Source: Anaerolineae bacterium
Lineage (GTDB): Bacteria > Chloroflexota > Anaerolineae > Aggregatilineales > Phototrophicaceae
Reading direction: 5' to 3'
DNA length: 64,000 bases
Assembly: GCA_020849765.1 (NCBI GenBank)
Contig: JADLAY010000026.1
Span: 124,001-188,000 of the forward strand
Shown: one piece after another, positions 10,101 to 17,385 of the stretch
How the letters are laid out: every line of letters starts with the position of its first letter
Numbering within the stretch: position 1 is the stretch's first letter
The notes under the pieces: model-generated
Told to the model about the DNA's origin: nothing
What the model saw: the letters and a program-made list of their open reading frames with translations, nothing else
Databases searched by the model: none
Position numbers and translations under genes: made by a program

Positions 10101-10409
10101 TTCAACTTCACCGTTCCCGATGGCTGGACGGACACGACGGTCTATTACACGCTGACGACACCCGGCTATCTGCTCGAACAGGGGACGCTGCGGCTCAGCG
10201 GGCGCAGCTTCAGCTACCAGCACAACCCGACCAACATCGCCCGCCGCTTCCCCAACCTGGAAGTGGATGGGCGCGAGCATGGCCCGGCGGCTTCGGAGTC
10301 GCGCCGCTTGACGTTCATCCTGGTCGGGCGCGACGAGGTCGGCAGAGAGCGCACGCTTTACCGCACCTTCACCATCTTCCACGACCGCCTCATCAGCCTG
10401 ACCGATTGA
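7134..10409 (+). CDS. Very large secreted protein of unknown function
   Basis: I do not recognise a defined family. The 1091-aa product has a clear signal peptide (LFTVMVIFLAAVLSLSTALAQ, cleavage near residue 24). The rest is beta-rich, with Pro/Gly/Thr-rich segments that read like successive Ig-like or FN3-like modules, for example around residues 40-100, 520-620 and 860-960. There is no second membrane helix or sorting signal. The start is a TTG at 7134, preceded by GAGGGAAG at a good distance. The stop overlaps the possible start of the beta-propeller/cytochrome c gene, so the two are probably co-translated and work together at the cell surface. Confidence 0.8.
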   Translation: MRRLFTVMVIFLAAVLSLSTALAQESLRPQRGDPPRASLISVSEPNENGIVTITGEANAVFPTAQLAIRNLYTGETIYTQAGIMGGFTARLYGPGNTPFMISPAESIPAALRDRPGSLPGGPAVVVYGRYPTRTENGVQFTIAGTLSAGAELWTADGRVNQLTFEAGDPNPLRIELNVTIPRPSADIDLNTFRIISQLELTPVVLRQRGETRAVGTRYTNNGWSSLLTPSGLAIDDVGVGRTLAETVVTEADIAPAIDGLSFRLVFERQIPSDLPPGIYVPSLRVQVRAGDNAPEAWETSALFGQGDGYSGIGLTRLPLVINIGNLEQIPLPWALMMNISSDGSRGVLPAETTDYALSNRVHFNSPSYIVPLTVDGAPAVYSLEPHLLMQLPNAYDLSAPPLIPFLFPGGRLSVDVQAPDGTIFSPGNLPLLQNQLSSPAVDEREQFGRQSPVDTYQLTTLNPAISRFSFSQYGEHVINLTGEFEDIYGNRYNGGGSYHVLVAEMLDLSPAVLPGTPFEVGNALNAGLHIAPAVAAQVTVRVRAYPLGGGAPTEQVFEGTANEHGYFFPQTESFTFDQPGEYVIDYDARYTDADGRLWAGSTRSAGVIAGESNDYLAHGARGLANFTQGLQPAWYRAERLLEARSQTVSPVIVNAPYNSGDVLWLTDSTASALAPVVNLQDRTGIYENWLLAGVSTDASSYGNAIRRAATIDQLPAALLGDDARPYDPTSSPSPANRGYSYISVVQPGFSVRQFINGAAQPSLPTWTDVQDPLNKQIGVGLTGLTAGDYLFLFGGALVDNPSIDVHSSAIYGSVAVVIEDDDPSGTRIAPPARGTDGGANGGTLIVIDDAAYDSFFLPTGVQPGDILNLGDTFAFSGQAAPSRAATIDVRVTAPSGVVRSFSGRANAIGHYYDAANDFAVDEAGVWTVDVLVTQDGLTSAGETQPPYLTGGIPGAPDGHYNFYVALPDSAQIEVAARPDIQIPAALPYNFNFTVPDGWTDTTVYYTLTTPGYLLEQGTLRLSGRSFSYQHNPTNIARRFPNLEVDGREHGPAASESRRLTFILVGRDEVGRERTLYRTFTIFHDRLISLTD

Positions 10410-10420
10410 CGGGAGTGCCA

Positions 10421-12262
10421 GTGAAGCAACGATTCACCGTCTCCAAGTTTCTTTACGCGAGCGCGCTCATGGCGCTGACGCTGCTGCTGGTCGTCGGCGC
10501 GGCGCTGTTCGGAAAGAACACCACACTCCCGGTTCAGGCACAGACAGGCCGTGCGACGCCGACACCGCTGCCTTTGTTCGCGCTGCCGGATGCACGTAGT
10601 CACCGCGATTATTACAGCGGCAGCATCGCACTCGCGGCGGATAATCTGACGATGGTGGCGGCCAATGCGCTGAGCGACAGCGTCACGATTCTGGTGCCGT
10701 CGCAGAGCCGGGTGATCGACGAGGTCAGCGTTGGCGACGATCCGCGCAGTGTGGCGATTACCCCGGATGGCACGCGCGCCGTGGTGGCGAATCGTGGCGA
10801 GGGCACGGTGTCGATCATTGACATTCATGCGGCCAGCGTGCTGGCGACGATCCCGGTCGGCGTCTGGCCGTATGGCGTCGTCGCAGGCAGTGACACGGTC
10901 GCCTATGTGTCTGAGCAGGGCAGCGGCGAAATCGCCGAGATTGACCTGAACGCCGCCGCGGTCACGCGCCGCTTCCCGGTGCCGGATATGCCGTCCGGCC
11001 TGGCGCTGTGGGGCGATTTTCTCTACGTGACACACTTCTGGACGGGCGAAATCAGCCTCGTCTACATCCCGACTGGCGCGCTCGTGGCGCGCGTGGGCAC
11101 AGGCGGCACCAACAGCATTTCGCAGGCGCTCGCACTCGATATCACGCGCGGAATCGCTTACCTGCCGCAGACGCACGTCAACGCCGAAAACCCGGCCCTG
11201 ACCTACGACGGCGCCGTCATGCCGGTCATCAACCTGCTCGATCTGCGTAATTTGCAGGTGGATCGCGGGGCCCGGCTCGCGCTTGACCAGATCGACCGCC
11301 CGGTCAACATGCCGTTCGCCCTCGCCCTGGATCGTTTCGCGCAGCGGCTCTACGTCGCCAACGCGGGCAGCGATTCGATCAGCGTGATCGACCTGACGAC
11401 GGGCCGTCTGCGCGCACACGTCCAGGTCGGCACCAATCCGCGCGGCGTGCTGCTCAACCGTGATAACACGCTGCTGTTCGTGCACAACGTGTTCGATGGC
11501 ACGCTGACGACCATCCAGACGAGCAATCTGCGCGTGGACGACGTGCTGCCGATCAGCGCGGTCACGCTGACGACGGATCAACTGATCGGGATGCGGCTGT
11601 TTTACTCGGCGCGCGACCCGCGGATGAGCCGCGACGAGTGGCTGAGCTGCGCCACCTGCCATTTCGACGGCATGAGTGACGGGCGCATCTGGCAGGGCTG
11701 GCCGGGCGAACCGTTCAATACGCCGCATCTGTTCGGGCTGGCTGACACCGCGCCGTACACCTGGACGGATACGTGGGATGAGCTGGCGGACGTGGAGATC
11801 AAGATTCGCGGGCTGATGGGAGGCCGCGGGCTAATCGACGCCTCGACGGCCAATCCGCCGCAGGAGACGCCGCACACCGGCCTGTCGGTCGATCTGGATG
11901 CGCTGGTCGCTTACCTGGAAGGGCTGCAACCCCCGGCGAACCCGTATCGTGACCGGCTTGACCCGGCGCTGGTCGAACGCGGCGAACAGGTCTTCGCCGA
12001 GCAGAACTGCGCCGAATGTCACGCGGGCGAGTTGTTCACCAACGGGCAGCCGGTCGCCGTCGGCACGGGCGCGACCGAAGACAAGATTTACGACACGCCG
12101 TCGCTGCGCTGGCTGTGGCTGAGCGCGCCTTACTTCCACGATGGCCGCGCGCCCACGCTCTACGACGTCTTCATGCTGCCGGGGACGCATCAACTGATCG
12201 GCGAAGTCGGCATGACCGACCTCGATGGGCTGGTCGCCTATCTCCTGAGCCTGCCGCAGTAA
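10421..12262 (+). CDS. Secreted YVTN beta-propeller / diheme cytochrome c protein
   Basis: Exported protein of about 613 aa. A signal anchor (FLYASALMALTLLLVVGAALFG) is followed by a YVTN/NHL-type beta-propeller (VGDDPRSVAITPDGTRAVVA and similar repeats, residues 60-380). The C-terminal part carries two haem c sites, CATCH at residue 410 and CAECH at 530, as in the diheme cytochrome c peroxidase/MauG-like group. It is probably an extracytoplasmic electron-transfer or oxidation protein. The GTG at 10421 is preferred because GACGGGAG lies about six bases upstream. A TTG at 10406 overlapping the previous stop is the alternative. Partners and substrate are unknown. Confidence 0.85.
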   Translation: MKQRFTVSKFLYASALMALTLLLVVGAALFGKNTTLPVQAQTGRATPTPLPLFALPDARSHRDYYSGSIALAADNLTMVAANALSDSVTILVPSQSRVIDEVSVGDDPRSVAITPDGTRAVVANRGEGTVSIIDIHAASVLATIPVGVWPYGVVAGSDTVAYVSEQGSGEIAEIDLNAAAVTRRFPVPDMPSGLALWGDFLYVTHFWTGEISLVYIPTGALVARVGTGGTNSISQALALDITRGIAYLPQTHVNAENPALTYDGAVMPVINLLDLRNLQVDRGARLALDQIDRPVNMPFALALDRFAQRLYVANAGSDSISVIDLTTGRLRAHVQVGTNPRGVLLNRDNTLLFVHNVFDGTLTTIQTSNLRVDDVLPISAVTLTTDQLIGMRLFYSARDPRMSRDEWLSCATCHFDGMSDGRIWQGWPGEPFNTPHLFGLADTAPYTWTDTWDELADVEIKIRGLMGGRGLIDASTANPPQETPHTGLSVDLDALVAYLEGLQPPANPYRDRLDPALVERGEQVFAEQNCAECHAGELFTNGQPVAVGTGATEDKIYDTPSLRWLWLSAPYFHDGRAPTLYDVFMLPGTHQLIGEVGMTDLDGLVAYLLSLPQ

Positions 12263-12277
12263 CCGATCGCCCGGCGC

Positions 12278-13099
12278 TCATTCGTCGGGCTGTTCCGCCG
12301 TCGACGGGTCGACCGGCACCAGCGTCTGCGCACGATCGGCAAGCAGCCCGTGATCCGGGTTGAGCAGCATGGGCAGCGTCCATGCGCGTGCCGTCTCGGC
12401 GCTGAACTTCCCGACTTTGTTGATATCGCGGATGTGCCCGGCCAGCACGGCGGGCTGCATAAAGGCCACTGCCTTGGCCAGACTGCTGAAGGCGAGCAGC
12501 ACGATCCGATCGTCGAGCGTCACGGCGACGGCGCGCCACTCAAGCGCTTCGTCCGGGCGCAAGGCCCAGACGGGCTTGTTCGGCATCTGATGAATGAGCA
12601 GATGGAGATAACGTCCCGGATAGCGGTTGAGGTCGGTCAGCAGGTCGTCATGCTGAGCGGCGACACGGACGCGCGCCAGCGTATCGGCGGTCGTGTGTGC
12701 TTTCTCGCCGCGCAGCAGCGCTCCGTCCGCGAGATCGTCCGACAGGGCTTCGACCAGGATGCGGGTGTAGCCCGCCCCCGCCAGCCGTTCGACCTGCGCC
12801 TCGTTCGCCTCCGCCGTCCGGTCGATGATGATCAGGCGACCGCCGGGGCGGAGCGCGCGCAGACAAGCCGCCAGCAGCGCGGATGACAGCAATTGTTCAA
12901 AGATGGCGATCGCATCGACGCTCGCCTCGTCCACCTGCCAGCCCATCGGATCGGGCGCGGCGGTTTGCACGTCGAGATCGGGCCGCAGCGCAGCCAGGGC
13001 ATCCCCGGCAGCAGCACCGACGTCGAGCAGGCGCAGCGTGGCGCCGCTCGGCGGCAGATGCTTCGCCATCATCGCGATCAAGCCGTCGCGTTCGATCAC
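12278..13099 (-). CDS. SAM-dependent methyltransferase-like protein
   Basis: Protein of 273 aa whose first 120 residues look like a class I methyltransferase fold: a glycine-containing motif I (LLDVGAAAGDAL, residues 23-35) and a later ALRPGGRLIIID strand typical of methyltransferases. The C-terminal 130 residues (from about DLNRYPGRYLHLL) do not match a family I know. They read like a small alpha/beta domain containing WRAVAVTLDDRIVLLAFSSLAKAVAFM. The GTG start overlaps the stop of the upstream 67-aa gene (GTGA), so the two are translationally coupled. The substrate is unknown. Confidence 0.65.
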   Translation of the reverse strand: MIERDGLIAMMAKHLPPSGATLRLLDVGAAAGDALAALRPDLDVQTAAPDPMGWQVDEASVDAIAIFEQLLSSALLAACLRALRPGGRLIIIDRTAEANEAQVERLAGAGYTRILVEALSDDLADGALLRGEKAHTTADTLARVRVAAQHDDLLTDLNRYPGRYLHLLIHQMPNKPVWALRPDEALEWRAVAVTLDDRIVLLAFSSLAKAVAFMQPAVLAGHIRDINKVGKFSAETARAWTLPMLLNPDHGLLADRAQTLVPVDPSTAEQPDE

Positions 13100-13299
13100 T
13101 GATTGAGTGCTTTGCGCGCCTCGCCAATCAACTGGATGACCTCACGCCATTCTTCCTCGAAGAAATGCATCGTGACGGCCCCCAATTCGAGATGGTAGAC
13201 CACCTCGCCATCCGGCTCGTGCGAGAGCCAGGCAATGTAATTCTCCGTCTCTGCCAGTGTCTCGACGTCGACGTCGTCGCCGCTGGGTCGGTTTGTCAT
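13096..13299 (-). CDS. Small acidic protein, unknown function
   Basis: Short protein of 67 aa when started at the ATG at 13299. An upstream in-frame start would add 13 basic, unlikely residues. It is rich in Glu and aromatic residues (ETENYIAWLSHEPDGEVVYHLELGAVTMHF), which suggests a small beta-sheet fold plus a C-terminal helix. I recognise no family. It overlaps the methyltransferase-like gene by four bases and presumably acts with it. Confidence 0.6.
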   Translation of the reverse strand: MTNRPSGDDVDVETLAETENYIAWLSHEPDGEVVYHLELGAVTMHFFEEEWREVIQLIGEARKALNQ

Positions 13300-13366
13300 C
13301 CGTGGTCGCCTTTTCTGTCTGTGCAGGCAGCGAGTCATGCGTGCTGCGTGCGCTTCTGATCAGGCG

Positions 13367-14689
13367 CTATTCTACCACCGGCTTGCGCGTGTTGCGCTCC
13401 CGCCACCAGCGGCTGGCCGTCTGGAGGGCGCGCCGCACCAGCGCCAGGATCGGGTCGACAATCGGCAGTTTGGAGTCGCCGGGGCGCGCCTGCGGCCGCA
13501 TTGGGAACGGCGGCGTGTCGGTCAGCTTGCCGTAGATGTACTGGCCGAACAGGCGCAGTGTGGCGATGGTCGGCGCGGCCAGGATGATGCCAAACGCACC
13601 GGCCAGGCTGGCCCCGGCGATCACGCCGATGATGACGACGACAGGGTGCAGATTGAGGCGGCTGCCCATGACGCGCGGCGACACGACAATCGCCTGCACG
13701 TTCTGGATCGTGATCCAGACGATGATGACGACCAGGGCAAACGGCAGGCCGCTCAGGAAGGGCAGTGTGGACGAGGCCGAGGTAACGGCCAGCAGAATCG
13801 CCGGGACGATCGCGATCAGCGGGCCAAGCGTCGGGATGAACTCCATGACGCCGGAGATCAGGCCCAGCGTTGGCGCGTTGGGCACGCCGAGGATGGTCGC
13901 ACAGGTGAAAACGACCACGCCGACGAACGATGCCAGGAAGATCTGGCCGCGCAGATAGGCGTTCCAGACGCGCGCCAGTTCGAAGAAGAGGCGCGTCACA
14001 TCGTTGCGATACGTGATCGGCGTGAATTGGACCACCGCGTTGACGAAATGCCCGCCATCTTTGAGCCAGTAGAAGAGCAGCGTCAGCGTGAAGATGGCGT
14101 TGATGGTAAACGTGAGCGCCCCGCCGACGACGTTGACCGCCGGGCCGGTCAGCGAATTGATGAAGCCACGCACCAGTTCGACCAAGTTCAACTCGCGGAT
14201 CTGCTGCGCCCAACTGATGTCCTCACCGCCGTTGAGCTGTCGCAACTGCTCCAGCGGGATGAGCGGCTCGCCGTCAATTGTCAGCGGCTGGTTGTTGATG
14301 ACGATCGGACGGCTGAGCAGGTCTTCCGCCGTATCCTGGAGATCCGCCACCAGGCGCGGCAAACGGTTGCCGAACTCCTCAATCTGGGCAAAGAGGGCTG
14401 GAAACACGACCAGGATAACGATGATGAACACGGATATCGCGCCGACGATCGTCAGGAAGATGGCCCAGTTGCGCGGCGCAGGCAGCCAGCGCGTGACGTG
14501 TCGTTCCAGAAACGACGTCGCCGGGTGAAACAGATAGGCCAGGATGACAGACACGATCAGCAGCGGCAGCGTCTCGTTCAGACGCCAGATCATCAGGGCG
14601 ATGAGGATGACCAGCGCGATCAAAACCGTACGCTTGGTGCGCGTCGACCAACCTGGCGATGAAATGGGAGGCGGATACTGAGCGGCCAA
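13367..14689 (-). CDS. AI-2E family transporter (PerM/YdiK-like)
   Basis: Polytopic membrane protein of 440 aa in the AI-2E transporter (PerM/TqsA/YdiK) family. An N-terminal pair of helices (VLIALVILIALMIW and LLIVSVILAYLF) and a third helix at about residues 70-95 precede an extracytoplasmic helical domain (residues 95-200). The conserved five-helix C-terminal half follows, with the family-typical PNAPTLGLISGVMEFIPTLG and the helix IIGVIAGASLAGAFGIILA. Some family members export autoinducer-2 and others are Na+/H+ antiporters, so the substrate is open. The basic tail (residues 400-440) is cytoplasmic. It is a single gene. Confidence 0.88.
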   Translation of the reverse strand: MAAQYPPPISSPGWSTRTKRTVLIALVILIALMIWRLNETLPLLIVSVILAYLFHPATSFLERHVTRWLPAPRNWAIFLTIVGAISVFIIVILVVFPALFAQIEEFGNRLPRLVADLQDTAEDLLSRPIVINNQPLTIDGEPLIPLEQLRQLNGGEDISWAQQIRELNLVELVRGFINSLTGPAVNVVGGALTFTINAIFTLTLLFYWLKDGGHFVNAVVQFTPITYRNDVTRLFFELARVWNAYLRGQIFLASFVGVVVFTCATILGVPNAPTLGLISGVMEFIPTLGPLIAIVPAILLAVTSASSTLPFLSGLPFALVVIIVWITIQNVQAIVVSPRVMGSRLNLHPVVVIIGVIAGASLAGAFGIILAAPTIATLRLFGQYIYGKLTDTPPFPMRPQARPGDSKLPIVDPILALVRRALQTASRWWRERNTRKPVVE

Positions 14690-14867
14690 GGCGTTTTTCG
14701 TTTCTCACTGATGCTTCATATGGATCATACACCGTCATGTCACGAAGGTTGCTATTCATGACATAGAAATTACGTCCTTAGGATGAAAATCCCCCAGATG
14801 AGCTATTTGTGACCCAGGCCGAACGGATAGATAATTGCCGCAAGCGCAGCCTCACCGAGGTAGCCTC

Positions 14868-15224
14868 ATGAGCGAGAGCCACGTTGATCAGATGGATCGC
14901 GCCCTTCGGATCGCGGTCGAAACCATACGCCCGGACGTTCACGTGACCAGCCGCAACATGTTCGGTGGACGCGGCTGGTGGGCCAATGGCCAGATGTTTG
15001 CTGCCTGGTTCGGCAATGAGTTGGCGCTCAAGCTGCCACCGGAAGCCGGAGAAGCGTTGCTCAAGCTGCCCGGCGCCGCGCCAGCGGGGACGCGCTTGTA
15101 CGTCGAAACACCGCCCGAATTCCTTGATGATCCGGCCCTGCTCGAACCCTGGGTCGAGCAGAGCATCCAACTGGCCGAACAGACCGCTGCCCGGCCGCCC
15201 AAACGCAGGAGTCGCCGTCCATGA
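14868..15224 (+). CDS. TfoX N-terminal domain protein
   Basis: Small protein (118 aa from the ATG at 14868, which has a GAGG ribosome-binding site). It matches the TfoX/Sxy N-terminal domain: the conserved RNMFGGRGWWANGQMFA stretch near residues 28-44 is followed by LALKLPPEAGEALLKLPGA. The C-terminal TfoX domain is missing, as in many stand-alone members, and a Lys/Arg-rich tail ends the protein. Family members have been linked to competence regulation in gamma-proteobacteria, but the role of this short form is unknown. Its stop overlaps the start of the hotdog thioesterase gene by four bases. Confidence 0.8.
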   Translation: MSESHVDQMDRALRIAVETIRPDVHVTSRNMFGGRGWWANGQMFAAWFGNELALKLPPEAGEALLKLPGAAPAGTRLYVETPPEFLDDPALLEPWVEQSIQLAEQTAARPPKRRSRRP

Positions 15225-15700
15225 CCCAGCAGCCGATTCAGAACTTCTACAGCGACAACATTGCCATCTGCTACGGCTGCGGGCGCCACAATGATCACGG
15301 CTTGCACATCCAGACGTACTGGGATGGCACGACCGGGATCGCACATTTCAATCCGCAGCCTTATCACACTGCCTTTCCGGGCGTCGTCTATGGCGGCCTG
15401 CTGGCGAGCGTGATCGACTGCCACGCCATCGGCACGGCAATCGCGGCCATGTACGATGCCGAAGGGCGCGCGCCGGGCAGCGATCCAGAGATCACCTGTG
15501 TCACCGGCAACCTGAACGTCACCTACCTGCACCCGACGCCGATCGGGCTTGAGTTGACGATCCGCGCGACGATCAAGACCCTCAGCGAGCGCAAGGCGAT
15601 TGTCGAGGCGGCCGTAATCGCGGAGGAACTGGAGACCGTGCAGGCGGAAATCGTGGCCGTGCGCGTAAAATCGCGCGCCAACTTCCTGGCGGGTCGTTGA
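15221..15700 (+). CDS. Hotdog-fold thioesterase (PaaI-like)
   Basis: Hotdog-fold protein of 159 aa. The core helix preceded by the family's GVVYGGLLASVIDCHAIGTA segment (residues 55-75) matches PaaI/acyl-CoA thioesterases, with Asp67 in the usual catalytic region. Two Cys near the N-terminus (CYGCG, residues 17-21) form an unusual knuckle seen in a subset of PaaI-like proteins. It should hydrolyse acyl- or aryl-CoA thioesters in the cytosol. It is coupled to the TfoX-N gene by an ATGA overlap. Confidence 0.82.
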   Translation: MTQQPIQNFYSDNIAICYGCGRHNDHGLHIQTYWDGTTGIAHFNPQPYHTAFPGVVYGGLLASVIDCHAIGTAIAAMYDAEGRAPGSDPEITCVTGNLNVTYLHPTPIGLELTIRATIKTLSERKAIVEAAVIAEELETVQAEIVAVRVKSRANFLAGR

Positions 15701-15757
15701 CCGGGCAAGATTGTGTTACTATTAGGAACGCACTAACTTATGCTCAGAGAAGTCGCT

Positions 15758-16609
15758 ATGACCACCTCCGTTCATCACATTCTCGCCCCGCTCGAACCTT
15801 ACTGGGATCGCATTGTGCGCCGCCCGCTCTCCGACGAGAGTTTGGCGCGGCTGGAGCAGGTGGTCGGCCTGCCGCTGCCGCAGTGTTTGCGCGAATATCT
15901 CCAGGTCGTCGGCTTGTTTCAGGATTTGACTTACGTCGAGCACAACCCGATCTTCGTGTTCGAGGCGCTGGCGGAATATGGCGCGGCGCGGCGCGATTTG
16001 CTCGACGGGCTGTATGGCGAGATCGATATGAAGCTGCTGCCATTTGGGCATGATGATGCGGGCGATCTGTACGCCGTGCGAGCCTCCGGCGAGAATGATC
16101 CGCGCATCTTATTCTTGCGCCAGGACATCCCGGCGGCGGAAGCGACTGACATGACCTTCTGCGGCTGGCTGGAGACGATCGTGACTAAGGCGCTGGAAAC
16201 CATCGACCAGCGCCGGCCCAATCAGGCGAAGACGTGGCGCGTGCAGTTCACCTTCCGCGGCGGCGACATCGACGCGATCCTCCAGGTGATGGAGCAGGTC
16301 GGCAGTGCGACGCTCGAAGGCGACTGGCAGCACGTCGAGACGACGCAAACCGGCGTCGGCAAGGCGACGGCGCAGATCAGCTTTGGCGATCAGCAGCTCA
16401 TGATCCGGCGGCTGGAATACCCCCAGTGGATTGCGCCGTGGTATTTCGTCGACATGGCCGAGCCGCTGGACGTCAACGGCTCCGGCTCGGTCATCGAGAA
16501 GCTGGACGACCTGTTTCGCGAACAGATCCCCGGCTACGGGCTGATCAATTTCGGCGCCGTCGAGCAAAATGAGGGTGAGGCCTATGCTGACGCTCCGTCT
16601 CAGCACTAA
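15758..16609 (+). CDS. SMI1/KNR4 (SUKH)-like protein
   Basis: Protein of 283 aa starting at the ATG at 15758, chosen because AGAGAAG lies just upstream. The ATG at 15740 is an alternative. The first 150 residues resemble the SMI1/KNR4 (SUKH) fold: LARLEQVVGLPLPQCLREYLQ, then LLPFGHDDAGDLYAVR. The C-terminal half, WRVQFTFRGGDIDAILQVM onward, looks like an added alpha/beta domain I cannot name. SUKH proteins often act as immunity proteins to secreted toxins, but others are housekeeping. There is no toxin gene next to it. It overlaps the next small gene. Confidence 0.6.
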   Translation: MTTSVHHILAPLEPYWDRIVRRPLSDESLARLEQVVGLPLPQCLREYLQVVGLFQDLTYVEHNPIFVFEALAEYGAARRDLLDGLYGEIDMKLLPFGHDDAGDLYAVRASGENDPRILFLRQDIPAAEATDMTFCGWLETIVTKALETIDQRRPNQAKTWRVQFTFRGGDIDAILQVMEQVGSATLEGDWQHVETTQTGVGKATAQISFGDQQLMIRRLEYPQWIAPWYFVDMAEPLDVNGSGSVIEKLDDLFREQIPGYGLINFGAVEQNEGEAYADAPSQH

Positions 16610-16979
16610 CTGGACGTGCGCTTACGTCGAAGCCGGGCACCAGACACCCACACATCGCGAGCCGGTGGCCCAGTTGGACGGCTGGCACTTCGACACAGCG
16701 CAAAGCCCGCGTACAGCCTGGCTGGAACATCACTTCGATCTGCACCCCACCGACGAGTGCGTCCAATACTTCCTGCACATCGCGACAGCGCCCGCCGGAG
16801 CGCAGGTGATCGTGAACGAGGAAAACCTGGGCTCGATCAGCGCGCCGTGTGACCTCGACGTCACGGCGTACGTTAGCCTGGACGACAACCGGATCGCCTT
16901 CCGCGTCGCGGCAGATGCGGATCGTGATGAGCCAGGCGCATTCGGCGACGTGCGCTTGCAGGCCATCCCGTGCGAATGA
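16584..16979 (+). CDS. Small beta-sandwich protein (GH2 sugar-binding-like)
   Basis: Protein of 131 aa from the ATG at 16584, which follows the purine-rich GAGGGTGAGG. The pattern WLEHHFDLHP then AGAQVIVNEENLGSISAPCDLDVTAYVSLDDNRIAFRV resembles the galactose-binding-like sandwich of glycoside hydrolase family 2 enzymes, but no catalytic domain is attached. It starts inside the end of the SUKH-like gene (26-base overlap) and is followed ten bases later by the MazG-like gene. Function unknown. Confidence 0.55.
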   Translation: MLTLRLSTNWTCAYVEAGHQTPTHREPVAQLDGWHFDTAQSPRTAWLEHHFDLHPTDECVQYFLHIATAPAGAQVIVNEENLGSISAPCDLDVTAYVSLDDNRIAFRVAADADRDEPGAFGDVRLQAIPCE

Positions 16980-16989
16980 AAGGCCCGCC

Positions 16990-17298
16990 ATGGATGAACA
17001 CGACCTGAAAAACCTCGAGGCGGCCATGCATGCCTTCGTCGAGAGCAAGGGCTGGTATCGCGACGACTCGGCTCATCCGCAAACATCGAAGAACCTGGCG
17101 ATCTCGCTGGTGCTGGAAGCGAGCGAGGTCTTGCAGCACTACCAGTGGGGCGACACGGCAGACCCGGCAGCGCTGGCGGGCGAACTCGCCGACGTGCTGC
17201 TCTACCTGCTGCAAATCGCCAGCCTGAATGACATCGACCTGGGGCGCGCCGTCATGGACAAGCTCGACCTCAACCGCGACCGTCACTGGGATACGTGA
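16990..17298 (+). CDS. MazG-like nucleotide pyrophosphohydrolase
   Basis: Protein of 102 aa matching the all-alpha NTP pyrophosphohydrolase (MazG/RS21-C6) family. The metal-binding helices are visible as LVLEASEVLQHYQW (the EXXE-type helix) and ELADVLLYLLQIA (the EXXD helix). It should hydrolyse (d)NTPs to monophosphate and PPi, probably a house-cleaning role. The true start is the ATG at 16990; a longer reading frame upstream runs across the preceding gene and is not coding. It is the last gene of a three-gene run. Confidence 0.85.
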   Translation: MDEHDLKNLEAAMHAFVESKGWYRDDSAHPQTSKNLAISLVLEASEVLQHYQWGDTADPAALAGELADVLLYLLQIASLNDIDLGRAVMDKLDLNRDRHWDT

Positions 17299-17385
17299 CG
17301 TTCTGCTCGCCATTTCCTTTGGGTGCGCGTGCGCCGTTCGGGTTATAGTAAAGATGTTGGATTAGATCACAGTGTTGGACGCAAC

